A program made the translations under genes and the position numbers. Below, one piece after another: positions 52,015 through 60,473 of a DNA stretch of 64,000 nucleotides. The stretch covers positions 1,276,001 through 1,340,000 of the forward strand of contig NZ_OY769915.1 of assembly GCF_963669205.1 (NCBI RefSeq), given 5' to 3'. Each line of letters begins with the position of its first letter. Position 1 is the first letter of the stretch. A model generated the notes under the pieces. That model was given only the letters and a program-made list of their open reading frames with translations, was not told the DNA's origin and searched no databases. The stretch comes from an uncultured Roseibium sp. (GTDB taxonomy: Bacteria > Pseudomonadota > Alphaproteobacteria > Rhizobiales > Stappiaceae).

Positions 52015-53204
52015 CGGATCCTGCGCGCGCAGCCGAACTGGCTGCGCGGGACAGCTATGGACGCCTTCTGGCGCTCCTGTCGGCGCGCACCCATGATATC
52101 GCGCTGGCGGAAGATGCCCTGGCGGATGCCTTTGCCAAGGCGCTTGATCACTGGCCCTCGCACGGTGTTCCGGACAAGCCTGATGCGTGGCTGCTCACCA
52201 CGGCCCGCAACAGGTTGACCGACTGGCAGCGAAAACAATTGCGCTTTCCGAGCGACTACGAGATACCCGAAATGGCGGCGGACGTCAGCGCCGATGACAC
52301 CCTGCCTGATCAGCGGTTGTCGCTGTTGCTGGTCTGCGCCCATCCGGCGATCGCACCGGACCTGCATGTTCCGCTGATGCTGCAGACCGTTCTCGGCATG
52401 GAAGCCAGGACCATCGCACGATTGTTCCTGATCTCGCCCGCTGCGCTCGCCAAGCGCCTGGTCCGCGCCAAGGCCAAAATCAGGGACGCGGGCATTCCGT
52501 TCCAGATCCCGGAGGGGGCCGTTCTGGAGGAACGCAGCTCCGCATTGTTTGAAGCGCTTTATGCCCTGCATGCTCATGACTGGCTGGACCCGGCTGACAC
52601 GCTGGGTGACGAGGCGCTCTATCTTGCCGATCTCTCCAGCCGCCTGATGGAAGACAATCCCGAGGCCCTTGGCCTGGCGGCGCTTATCGCCTTCAGCCAT
52701 GCAAGGGCCGGGGCGCGGATCATGGACGGCATGCTGGTGCCGACCGGCGAACAGGATGTCTCCCTCTGGCGCGACGATCTCATCGCCTACGGCAATCGGC
52801 AGCTGACCCGCGCCTATGGCAAGTCGGCGGTCGGAAGGTTTCAGATCGAAGCGGCGATTGAAGCCGTTCATGTTGCGCGAAAGGACACCGGCCAGACTGA
52901 CTGGCAGGCGTTGAACAAGCTCTATTTTGCGCTTCAGCAACTTGCGCCGTCCGCCGGCGGACTGGTTGCGCAGGCTGTCGTCACCGGCAGGCTCCACGGA
53001 GCGGCTGCGGGATTGCGGGCGCTTGAGATTGCAGAGGCGCAGGCCGGAACCGGCTTCCAGCCGCTCTGGGCGGCCCGGGCAGAACTCAACGCGGGGTGCG
53101 GCAACCGCGAGGCGGCGTCACTCTGCTATGAAAAGGCAATTTCCCTCGCAACCGACCTGCCGACGATCAATCTTCTGCGCGCGCGGTTGGCGTCGTTGGC
53201 ATAG
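52011..53204 (+). CDS. ECF42-type RNA polymerase sigma factor
   Basis: A 397-residue sigma factor. The N-terminal sigma2 region has RTHDIALAEDALADAFAKAL and KPDAWLLTTARNRLTDWQR, and a sigma4 region reads FLISPAALAKRLVRAKAKIR (about 143-162). The large C-terminal DUF6596/TPR-like domain (about 200-397) is typical of ECF42. These factors lack a classical anti-sigma partner; the C-terminal domain controls activity. GTG 52011 starts it, coupled to the DGPF gene by GTGA. The likely target is its own operon (recalled from the ECF42 literature). Confidence 0.9.
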   Translation: MTDPARAAELAARDSYGRLLALLSARTHDIALAEDALADAFAKALDHWPSHGVPDKPDAWLLTTARNRLTDWQRKQLRFPSDYEIPEMAADVSADDTLPDQRLSLLLVCAHPAIAPDLHVPLMLQTVLGMEARTIARLFLISPAALAKRLVRAKAKIRDAGIPFQIPEGAVLEERSSALFEALYALHAHDWLDPADTLGDEALYLADLSSRLMEDNPEALGLAALIAFSHARAGARIMDGMLVPTGEQDVSLWRDDLIAYGNRQLTRAYGKSAVGRFQIEAAIEAVHVARKDTGQTDWQALNKLYFALQQLAPSAGGLVAQAVVTGRLHGAAAGLRALEIAEAQAGTGFQPLWAARAELNAGCGNREAASLCYEKAISLATDLPTINLLRARLASLA

Positions 53205-53215
53205 CGCCGGGATAT

Positions 53216-53854
53216 TCATTCGACGTTCGGATTGGACCAGTCATTCGGCCTGAACGGGGTTTGAAGCGCGCGCTCCACCAGTTGCAGGTGATCCTGTCCG
53301 TAGAACGGATCGCCGTCGACGATGTAGGTCGGAGACCCGAACAGAGCATTCGAGACCGCCCATTGCGTGTTTTCCTGCAGCCTGTCCTGGACTTCCTGTG
53401 AAGCGGCTTGCGCAAGATGCGCCTCCGGGTCGAGCCCGAGTTCCCTCGCAATAGCCTTGAGGGCGGTCACATCGGACAGGTCGACGTCGTCGCGCCAGTG
53501 CGCTTCCATGAGCCGGTGCGCCATCCTGTCGGTGTTGGAACCCGTTTTCCCCAGGGCGATGATCATGCCCGACGCGATGCTGTAATCGGCGTCATGCTGG
53601 CTCGGCCGGTGGTTGATGATCGGGACGGAGCGGAACTCCGCCCACCGTTCGATCTCCCGCCCGAAGAAGTAGTCGACATGCTGCTGTGTCCGCTTGCGGA
53701 AGGCGGGACTGCGCTGCGCTTCGACGACGGGCGAAAGAAGGACCGGCCGATGGACCAGAACGGCTTCATTTGCCGCACAGATGCGCAGGATCTCGGCCGA
53801 GCCGAGATAGGCAAATGCGGAATGAGCGGAATAGACATATTCGACAACGGCCAT
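53216..53854 (-). CDS. DsbA-family 2-hydroxychromene-2-carboxylate isomerase-like protein
   Basis: A 212-residue thioredoxin-fold protein. YVYSAHSAFAYLG (about 6-18) resembles the serine-containing glutathione site of HCCA isomerases. NALFGSPTYIVDGDPFYGQD (about 171-190) is the conserved C-terminal block. HCCA isomerase acts in naphthalene degradation, but many homologues serve other glutathione-linked reactions; no aromatic pathway genes are near. ATG 53852-53854 is chosen. The gene converges on the ECF42 sigma gene with 11 bases between the stops. Confidence 0.86.
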   Translation of the reverse strand: MAVVEYVYSAHSAFAYLGSAEILRICAANEAVLVHRPVLLSPVVEAQRSPAFRKRTQQHVDYFFGREIERWAEFRSVPIINHRPSQHDADYSIASGMIIALGKTGSNTDRMAHRLMEAHWRDDVDLSDVTALKAIARELGLDPEAHLAQAASQEVQDRLQENTQWAVSNALFGSPTYIVDGDPFYGQDHLQLVERALQTPFRPNDWSNPNVE

Positions 53855-53918
53855 GACGCGCTTTCTCGATCTTTTGTGCAAAGGTCTGTTTCGGTGCAGA
53901 TGTGAGCAAAACTGTGTG

Positions 53919-54533
53919 TCAGCGCTCGACGCGGGCCAGGGCGAGCCCGACGCCGGCGCCTATGAAAAGTACGCCGGTCAGTCTGTGACGAAGGCGCCCC
54001 AATTGCAGCACGAGGGGCCGGGAAGCATTCGCTGCCGCCACCCACAGGAGATCACCGAAAAAGACGATCGTGAGATAGACGGCAGCCGCCGTTGCCATGT
54101 GCGCCGCGGTCGGGACATCGCCGGTGAACTGGGGCAGGAAGGCCGCGATGAAGACCAGCGTCTTCGGATTGGCAATTGCGAGGAACAGTCCCTGGAAGAA
54201 CAATCCGCTCAAGGTTCCTCCGGTTGCCTCCATCTGGCCCGCATCGTCAATTCCCTGACGCCAGGCACGTACGCCCAGATAGATCAGATAGGCAACACCA
54301 ACCCATTTCAGCCAGGCGAGCGCGCTTGCAGCGAACTGAAGCAGGGCGGAAAACCCGAGCACGACAATCACGAGCTGAACGCCCACGCCGATCGTCGTTC
54401 CGACCACCGTTGCGCAGCCATAGCGCGGACCATGCGCCAACGTGTTCGCAATGAAAAGGGCCACATTGGGTCCGGGAATCAGGACGAGGATGCCGGTTGC
54501 GGTTGCCAGCAGAAGAAAAGAAGCAGGATCCAT
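53919..54533 (-). CDS. LysE-family amino acid exporter
   Basis: A 204-residue inner-membrane protein with six hydrophobic segments of the LysE/RhtB type. VLIPGPNVALFIANTLAHG (about 17-35) is the family motif and SGLFFQGLFLAIANPKTLVFIAAF the mid-protein one. It probably exports amino acids or homoserine-like compounds. The ATG at 54531-54533 is the start. The next gene downstream (minus strand) is the HCCA-like gene, 64 bases away. Confidence 0.9.
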   Translation of the reverse strand: MDPASFLLLATATGILVLIPGPNVALFIANTLAHGPRYGCATVVGTTIGVGVQLVIVVLGFSALLQFAASALAWLKWVGVAYLIYLGVRAWRQGIDDAGQMEATGGTLSGLFFQGLFLAIANPKTLVFIAAFLPQFTGDVPTAAHMATAAAVYLTIVFFGDLLWVAAANASRPLVLQLGRLRHRLTGVLFIGAGVGLALARVER

Positions 54534-54580
54534 GCGCTAGCTGTAACAGACTGGCGACAGACAGACAAAGAGGGCGTGAC

Positions 54581-54653
54581 GCAAAAAGGGCGGCCCGGGA
54601 GCCGCCCTTTCCGTATAGCTTTCGAGCTGAGGCTTGTTAGGATCCCATGCCGC
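54581..54653. repeat. Duplicate of groEL 3' end and terminator, copy 1
   Basis: These 73 bases match 54704-54776 at 70 of 73 positions. The match covers a GGGCGGC/GCCGCCC terminator hairpin plus the last codons and the TAA of groEL (here reading M-G-S-stop in the minus strand). The unit is separated from copy 2 by 50 bases. It looks like a remnant of a local duplication of the groEL tail. Confidence 0.85.
54583..54610. terminator. Intrinsic terminator, copy 1
   Basis: AAAGGGCGGC (54585-54594) pairs perfectly with GCCGCCCTTT (54601-54610), with loop CCGGGA; a further A run extends the tail on the plus side. Confidence 0.85.
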
Positions 54654-54703
54654 TCCCCGTGCCGCACAGCGGCACAAACTGAAAAAGGTGGGCGGCGCGA
54701 CTT

Positions 54704-54776
54704 GCAAAAAGGGCGGCCCGGGAGCCGCCCTTTCCGTATAGCTTTCGAGCTGAGGCTTCTTAGAAGCCCATGCCGC
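54704..54776. repeat. groEL 3' end and terminator, copy 2 (functional)
   Basis: The intact copy of the 73-base unit. It contains the last codons of groEL (54760 onward) and the same hairpin as copy 1. Confidence 0.85.
54706..54733 (-). terminator. Intrinsic terminator of groESL, copy 2
   Basis: The same GGGCGGC/GCCGCCC stem, 27 bases past the groEL stop; the minus strand ends in a T run. Confidence 0.88.
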
Positions 54777-56403
54777 CCATGCCGCCCATGTCGCCACCCG
54801 GCATCGCCGGTGCTGCGTCTTTCTTCGGCAGCTCGGCAACCATGGCTTCGGTGGTGATCAGCAGGCCGGCAACAGAAGCAGCGTCCTGCAGAGCCGTGCG
54901 GACAACCTTGGTCGGGTCGATGATGCCGGCTTCGATCATGTTGACGAACTCTTCGGTCTGCGCGTTGAAGCCGAAGGTGTCGTCGTCGTTTTCCTGGATC
55001 TTGCCGACCACGATGGAGCCTTCGACACCAGCGTTTTCAGCGATCTGACGGATCGGCGCTTCAAGAGCACGCAGAACGATCTTGATACCGGCTTCGATGT
55101 CTGCATTGTCGGAAGACAGTGCGGAGACCGCTTTCTTCGCACGAAGCAGGGCTGCGCCACCACCCGGTACGATGCCTTCTTCGACAGCGGCACGCGTTGC
55201 GTTCAGAGCATCGTCGACGCGGTCTTTCTTTTCCTTCACTTCGATTTCGGTCGCACCGCCAACGCGGATAACGGCAACGCCGCCTGCGAGCTTGGCAAGA
55301 CGCTCCTGGAGCTTCTCGCGGTCGTAATCGGAAGTGGTTTCCTCGATCTGGGCCTTGATCTGACCGACACGGCCGTCGATGTCTTCCTTGGAACCGGCAC
55401 CGTCAACGATGGTGGTGGTTTCCTTGGTGATCGCAACTTTCTCGGCGGTGCCGAGCATGTCGAGGGAAACGTTTTCCAGCTTGATGCCGAGATCTTCGGA
55501 GATCACGGTGCCGCCGGTCAGGATCGCGAGGTCTTCGAGCATAGCCTTGCGGCGGTCGCCGAAGCCCGGTGCCTTGACAGCTGCGATTTTCAGGCCGCCG
55601 CGCAGCTTGTTGACAACGAGAGTTGCCAGCGCTTCGCCTTCGACATCTTCAGCGATGATCAGGAGCGGACGGGAAGACTGAACGACAGCTTCCAGGATCG
55701 GCAGCATGGCCTGCAGGTTGGAGAGCTTCTTCTCGTGCAGCAGGATGTACGGCTTTTCAAGGTCGGCCAGCATCTTGTCGGCATTGGTGACGAAGTACGG
55801 GGACAGGTAGCCACGGTCGAACTGCATGCCTTCAACGACTTCGAGTTCGGTTTCCAGGGACTTGGCTTCCTCGACGGTGATCACGCCCTCGTTGCCGACT
55901 TTCTGCATGGCTTCAGAAATGTCCTGGCCAACCTGAACGTCGCCGTTTGCTGAGATCGTGCCGACCTGAGCGACTTCTTCGGAAGTCGTGATCGTCTTGG
56001 AAGCGGCTTCCAGAGCCCTGACGGCTTCGGCTGCAGCCATGTCGACGCCGCGCTTCAGGTCCATCGGGTTCATGCCGGCGGCAACGGACTTGGCGCCTTC
56101 CTTGACGATGGACTGGGCCAGGACGGTTGCGGTCGTCGTTCCGTCGCCAGCGATGTCGTTGGTCTTGGAAGCGACTTCACGCACCATCTGTGCGCCCATG
56201 TTTTCGAACTTGTCTTCCAGTTCGATTTCTTTTGCGACGGAAACACCATCCTTGGTGATGCGCGGTGCACCGAAGGCCTTGTCGAGAACGACGTTACGGC
56301 CTTTCGGGCCGAGGGTTACCTTGACGGCGTTTGCGAGGGTGTCGACACCACGGAGCATGCGCTCACGTGCGTCGGAGGAGAATTTTACTTCTTTAGCAGA
56401 CAT
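54760..56403 (-). CDS. groEL: Chaperonin GroEL
   Basis: A 547-residue 60-kDa chaperonin. It forms the double heptameric ring that folds client proteins with ATP. Family marks are LGPKGRNVVLDKAFG (about 31-45), DGTTTATVLAQSIV (about 87-100), GFGDRRKAMLEDLAILTGG and the flexible tail MPGGDMGGMGGMGF. ATG 56401-56403 is preceded by AGGTGAGA. It is 57 bases downstream of groES in the groESL operon. Confidence 0.97.
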   Translation of the reverse strand: MSAKEVKFSSDARERMLRGVDTLANAVKVTLGPKGRNVVLDKAFGAPRITKDGVSVAKEIELEDKFENMGAQMVREVASKTNDIAGDGTTTATVLAQSIVKEGAKSVAAGMNPMDLKRGVDMAAAEAVRALEAASKTITTSEEVAQVGTISANGDVQVGQDISEAMQKVGNEGVITVEEAKSLETELEVVEGMQFDRGYLSPYFVTNADKMLADLEKPYILLHEKKLSNLQAMLPILEAVVQSSRPLLIIAEDVEGEALATLVVNKLRGGLKIAAVKAPGFGDRRKAMLEDLAILTGGTVISEDLGIKLENVSLDMLGTAEKVAITKETTTIVDGAGSKEDIDGRVGQIKAQIEETTSDYDREKLQERLAKLAGGVAVIRVGGATEIEVKEKKDRVDDALNATRAAVEEGIVPGGGAALLRAKKAVSALSSDNADIEAGIKIVLRALEAPIRQIAENAGVEGSIVVGKIQENDDDTFGFNAQTEEFVNMIEAGIIDPTKVVRTALQDAASVAGLLITTEAMVAELPKKDAAPAMPGGDMGGMGGMGF

Positions 56404-56460
56404 AGAGTCGTCTCACCTAAATTGGGAAGTTGAAGAGATCAGGAGCGGTTCGCTGTCGGA

Positions 56461-56748
56461 TTAAGCGATCACGCCCATGATGTCGGATTCCTTCATGATC
56501 AGGAGGTCTTCACCATCGATCTTGACTTCGGTGCCAGACCATTTGCCGAACAGAACGCGGTCGCCGGCTTTGACATCGAGCGCAACGATTTCGCCGTTGT
56601 CCTTGCGGGCGCCGTTACCGACGGAAATGATCTCGCCTTCCTGCGGCTTCTCTTTAGCGGTATCCGGAATGATGATGCCGCCGGCGGTCTTCTCTTCGGA
56701 GTCGACGCGGCGAACTACGACACGGTCGTGCAGTGGACGAAATGCCAT
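56461..56748 (-). CDS. groES: Co-chaperonin GroES
   Basis: A 95-residue lid of the chaperonin. It contains RPLHDRVVVRR, the mobile loop EEKTAGGIIIPDTAKEKP and GDRVLFGKWSGTEVKIDGE. ATG 56746-56748 is correct; the frame opens 54 bases earlier. It is first in groESL and lies under CIRCE control. Confidence 0.96.
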   Translation of the reverse strand: MAFRPLHDRVVVRRVDSEEKTAGGIIIPDTAKEKPQEGEIISVGNGARKDNGEIVALDVKAGDRVLFGKWSGTEVKIDGEDLLIMKESDIMGVIA

Positions 56749-56848
56749 AAGACTGTTTCCTCTCATGAGCGCGCCCCACGCAATTGGCAGCGCGCGAGAC
56801 ATGATTATTGGGTTGACTGAAGCAGGAGGGTTTCATTCCTGCTGCTCG

Positions 56849-56875
56849 CTAGCACTCCCTCAAGGCGAGTGCTAG
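56849..56875. promoter_or_regulatory. CIRCE element (HrcA operator)
   Basis: CTAGCACTC-N9-GAGTGCTAG is a perfect inverted repeat that matches the CIRCE consensus TTAGCACTC-N9-GAGTGCTAA except for the outermost bases. It lies between the promoter and groES, so HrcA repression of groESL is expected. Confidence 0.93.
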
Positions 56876-56885
56876 CAGCGCCTTG

Positions 56886-56914
56886 GATTTATGCAGCGGT
56901 GCCCGCTTTGTCAA
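56886..56914 (-). promoter_or_regulatory. Sigma70-type promoter of groESL
   Basis: On the minus strand, TTGACA (56909-56914) and TAAATC (56886-56891) are separated by 17 bases. The CIRCE element starts 10 bases downstream of the -10. Confidence 0.75.
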
Positions 56915-57039
56915 TGCTTTGTGAAGAGAATTTAATCCGCAAATCCGGCCGGATTGCCTGCCGCTGCGACCCGGCGCCGTGGATGCAGCGGTCCGCACCG
57001 GTTTCCGGCCGTCCGTTGCCCTTTCGACGCGTTCGCTCC

Positions 57040-57609
57040 CTAATTGGGATCTGCGACGGTGAATGGCAAGGTAAAACCGGCTTCATTTCCGTCGGCACGG
57101 TCCCTGAAACGCGTTTCGAGTTCATATTTGCCGGCGGGAAGTCCGCTGAACTGGAATGAAAGGGCCGCGGCAAGCTCGCGCTGTTTCGACCGGCCTTCGC
57201 CGGAAAACTCCGCGAAATTCTCTTGTTCAGCCAGCACCTGCCCGGAGGAATTGAGAAGCCTGTAGCTCGCGGTCAGGTCAAAGGCAAAAATGCCATCCGT
57301 TTCCGTGAAGGCGTAGCCTACGGGTTCGGCGTAGATCGACATCACTTCGTCGTCCCGGAAAACCGATCCGCTCCGCGGTGTATACTGCCCGTAAGCCGTC
57401 CCGCCATCTTGCGTGAAGGTTGCGACCACAAAGGCGAGCCCGTTTGTGCTCCAGGCGGCGTCATAGGCCTCCTGTGCTGTGATGAACGTTTCAGCCGGCG
57501 TGGCAATTGTGGGGGCTTGCGCAAGCGTGGAACATGTGCCGGCAACGACGCCCGCTGCCACGAGGAGAGTGGAAATGGCCCTTCGGGATATCCGATTGTT
57601 GCACAGCAT
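57040..57609 (-). CDS. Hypothetical secreted protein
   Basis: A 189-residue exported protein: signal peptide ending near TLA (about residue 31), then a soluble region with Ig-like beta-rich pattern (GTAYGQYTPRSGSVFRDDE, FAFDLTASYRLLNSSGQVL, SGLPAGKYELETRFRDRADG). The closing segment resembles domains that describe drug or ligand effects in extracellular proteins, but I recognise no family. ATG 57609 is used; a GTG at 57627 is the frame start. Confidence 0.72.
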   Translation of the reverse strand: MLCNNRISRRAISTLLVAAGVVAGTCSTLAQAPTIATPAETFITAQEAYDAAWSTNGLAFVVATFTQDGGTAYGQYTPRSGSVFRDDEVMSIYAEPVGYAFTETDGIFAFDLTASYRLLNSSGQVLAEQENFAEFSGEGRSKQRELAAALSFQFSGLPAGKYELETRFRDRADGNEAGFTLPFTVADPN

Positions 57610-57724
57610 GTTCACTTTCCGGAACACCTTTTAGTCTTGTCGATTCCTGGCGAATTTTTGCCGATATAGACTGACTTAAGGCGTTAGACAAGAAAATGTG
57701 TGCAATGCATTAAACAATAGCCGG

Positions 57725-59218
57725 CTAAACGCTGCGTGCCGTCCAGGATTGCCGCTTTCGGTATATCGTGGAGGGACTGATTTCCAGCGCCGCCGCCGCC
57801 ATCGCGATGTTGCCGTCAAAGGCATCGAGCGCATCCTCGATGATCTTGCGTTCCTGTGCCCACAACGGTTCTATGGCGCCGAACGGCCGACTTGGCGCGC
57901 TGATGCGCGAGCGTTCCCTGGACAGGTCGATGACGGCATTCGGGCGGCCGCTCTGATCGCGAATGACCATCGGCAGCATGTCGAACGTCACCGCTGCGCC
58001 TTCGTTCATGACGACCATCTGCCGGATGGTATTCTCAAGCTGCCGCACGTTTCCGGGCCAGGAATAGGACAGGATGCGCGCCTCGGCATCCGCGTCGAAT
58101 CCCTTGAAACTCCGGCGTTCTTCGGCGGCATACCGCGTCAGGAACGCTTCCGCGAGGGGCAGGATGTCATCCCGCCGCTCTCTCAGGGGCGGCAAGTGGA
58201 TCGGAAGCACGTGAAGCCGGTAGTAGAGGTCTTCGCGGAAACGTCCGGCGGTGATCTCCGCAACCGGGTTTCTGTTGGTTGCGCAAATGATGCGGGCATC
58301 GACCTGGCGGGATTGGGTATCGCCCAATCGCTGGAAGGCACCGGTTTGCAGGAACCTCAGCAGCTTGCTTTGCAGCATGAGGTCCATTTCGCCGATTTCA
58401 TCGAGGAAGAGCGTTCCACCGTCAGCTTGTTCCGCCGCGCCGGCGCGGTTTTCCGTGGCACCGGTAAAAGCCCCCCGCACGCAACCGAAAATTTCGCTTT
58501 CAATCAGATCGCGCGGGATTGCTGCGCAGTTCAGTGTGACGAACCTGTTCGGATTGCGCTCCGACAGGTGGTGAATGGCATTCGCGCACAGTTCCTTGCC
58601 CGTGCCGGATTCACCCGTGATGAAAACCGGTGCCTGGGAAGGCGCCATTCGGGCGATCTGCTCGTGCACGTCGCGCATCTGAACCGAAACGCCGATCAGT
58701 TTGCCGGTACCCGGTGTTTCGCTCTGTATCGCCGGTGCCGGTGGAGCCTTTGAAGGCTGACGGTCCGGTAGTCTGCTCACGTCCAGGGGTGAACCTGCGT
58801 CGACTGACGCCGCGTCCGGAACCGGTCTGCGCTGCTTGAGTTGAAACGAGATCTTTGACGCAAGTGCGTCCAGCGAGAACGGTTTGGTCAGGAAATCATG
58901 CGCTCCGGCGCGCATCGCACTGACAGCACGCGAAACGGAGCCCTTTGCCGAAACCGCCATGATCACGGCTTTCGGACACCTGACGGCATAGGCCTCCAGG
59001 GCTTCGTCACCGCCTATCGTTTCCAGGTCGATAATGAGAATGTCGGTCGACTTGTCCGCCAGATCCTGCAGGCAGGAGGCGGAATCCGTATAGAGAATTG
59101 GATCGGCGCAAGAGGTGGACAGTTTTGCGCAAACAGCAGAGGTGCGCGCGGCTTCGGAAGCCGATGCATCAAGTACACGTACAATCACAGGCAACGCATT
59201 GCCCTCTTTACTCCCCAT
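57725..59218 (-). CDS. Sigma54-dependent NtrC-type activator
   Basis: A 497-residue activator. An atypical receiver domain (about 1-125) keeps the phospho-acceptor candidate (LIIDLE) and the lysine (FLTKPF), but the usual N-terminal acidic pair reads RVLDAS. The AAA+ domain has Walker A GESGTGKE (about 203), GAFTGA (about 250) and Walker B GGTLFLDEIGEM. The C-terminal Fis-type helix-turn-helix reads NIAMAAAALEISPSTIYRKR. It should activate RpoN promoters in response to a signal that may not be phosphorylation; no cognate kinase is adjacent. Confidence 0.9.
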   Translation of the reverse strand: MGSKEGNALPVIVRVLDASASEAARTSAVCAKLSTSCADPILYTDSASCLQDLADKSTDILIIDLETIGGDEALEAYAVRCPKAVIMAVSAKGSVSRAVSAMRAGAHDFLTKPFSLDALASKISFQLKQRRPVPDAASVDAGSPLDVSRLPDRQPSKAPPAPAIQSETPGTGKLIGVSVQMRDVHEQIARMAPSQAPVFITGESGTGKELCANAIHHLSERNPNRFVTLNCAAIPRDLIESEIFGCVRGAFTGATENRAGAAEQADGGTLFLDEIGEMDLMLQSKLLRFLQTGAFQRLGDTQSRQVDARIICATNRNPVAEITAGRFREDLYYRLHVLPIHLPPLRERRDDILPLAEAFLTRYAAEERRSFKGFDADAEARILSYSWPGNVRQLENTIRQMVVMNEGAAVTFDMLPMVIRDQSGRPNAVIDLSRERSRISAPSRPFGAIEPLWAQERKIIEDALDAFDGNIAMAAAALEISPSTIYRKRQSWTARSV

Positions 59219-59383
59219 CGCTGGGCAACTCCCATCACTAGATCTGGGTCAGACGGACATCGAAAGATTCGTCATCCTGATAATTCTCAGAACAGGGTAA
59301 ACAAAGCGTTGTCAGATGATGCAATTTGCAGTTTTTGCTGAGTTATCTCGGCAAGATTGCGAGTTGAGCAGCAAAACCGGGGA

Positions 59384-60166
59384 TCAGAGAGAGCCCGCCA
59401 GCAAGCCTGCAAGAAAGCATGCCAGGGCCAGCATGAGTGCGACGGGTAGCGGGACGTGCTTGCGGAACAGGGGCTGTGTGGTGCTGCCGCTCAGTGGACG
59501 CACTTCCTTGTAGGTGTGCAGGGGCGAGGCCTCGACATTTCGGTCTTCCGGGTCAATGTGACGTGTCCCGGCTGTGTCTGCGGCCACCGGCATTTCAGAC
59601 GTAGCGCCTGCATCACCATTCCCCTGTGAAGCCGGTATGGTGACGACATCGTCGGAAGGCGAAGAACCGTCCTCGTCGATCACAGATTGCGGCTTCGCCT
59701 CGAATTCCGGGGCGTAGCTTCCTTTCGGAATGACGATGCGTACGCGTTCGGAAGCGCCGGTTCCCGCGTAATACTTCGCCAGCCGTCGGCGCAGCCGCGC
59801 AGCTTCAACCCGGACAATTGGATCGGTGACGGGATTGAAGTCCTCGGAACGCCCCAGCGCTTCCACGGCAATCGTGTAGCCCTTTATCTTCTCCCGGTTC
59901 TGCTCAAGCGCCGCGTGCACGATGAAGTCGAGAAAGGACCTGAGCTGCGGTGCTGAGCGAAACTCGGGGCTTTCAAGCGCGCTGACCAGGGCGGCTCTCA
60001 CTGTTTCTTCGCTGTGACCGGGGTTGCCGCTGCGCTCCGCGGCGTGCGTTTCGATTGCACCGGACCGCCCCGGAGTGTCGTCGGACCGAGCGAGCGGACC
60101 GGTTTCGGTCTGGTCGTCCTGGTCTCGTCGATCTGTGCGATGTCCCGTTCGGGCGGCGGCGTGCAT
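59384..60166 (-). CDS. Tail-anchored protein with a putative regulatory domain
   Basis: A 260-residue protein. Residues about 55-150 (LRSFLDFIVHAALEQNREKI, KGYTIAVEALGR, DPIVRVEAARLRRRLAKYY, IPKGSYAPEF) match a domain seen at the N-terminus of rhizobial adenylate-cyclase- and TPR-type proteins; it resembles an OmpR-like winged fold but its function is unsettled. A linker and one membrane segment (about 237-257) close the protein, so it looks like a membrane-tethered regulator without the cyclase part. The ATG at 60164-60166 is the start. Confidence 0.65.
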   Translation of the reverse strand: MHAAARTGHRTDRRDQDDQTETGPLARSDDTPGRSGAIETHAAERSGNPGHSEETVRAALVSALESPEFRSAPQLRSFLDFIVHAALEQNREKIKGYTIAVEALGRSEDFNPVTDPIVRVEAARLRRRLAKYYAGTGASERVRIVIPKGSYAPEFEAKPQSVIDEDGSSPSDDVVTIPASQGNGDAGATSEMPVAADTAGTRHIDPEDRNVEASPLHTYKEVRPLSGSTTQPLFRKHVPLPVALMLALACFLAGLLAGSL

Positions 60167-60473
60167 TCCAGTCCCCTATGGTAACCGGTTCAAAAGCGCC
60201 ACGACAAATTGCCCTAACGTAATTTTAACCGATGTGCAGGTGATTGCAAATCCCTAAATCCGCAGCGTCACGTGCCGTCTTCATGATGGGTCCATCACCT
60301 AGGCGCCGGGCTCGAATTCAGGCGTAAAACCGAATGTCAGCGCCTTTGGTTGTGCTTAGTCGGGGACAAGTCACGCATTTCGCACCGGAAACAGGCTTGC
60401 GGATTCGGAGTGTGCCAAATCTTAAGGCATGATTGACCGGTAATTTTGATTCGGGTCGGAAATCTCAGACACC
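60167..60473. other. Intergenic region with a family A repeat end
   Basis: 307 bases between the tail-anchored protein gene and the EAL gene. It holds the end of a family A element (60281-60301, TCATGATGG and CCATCACCTA with the same 12 final bases as copy 1) and otherwise no recognised gene. Confidence 0.6.
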
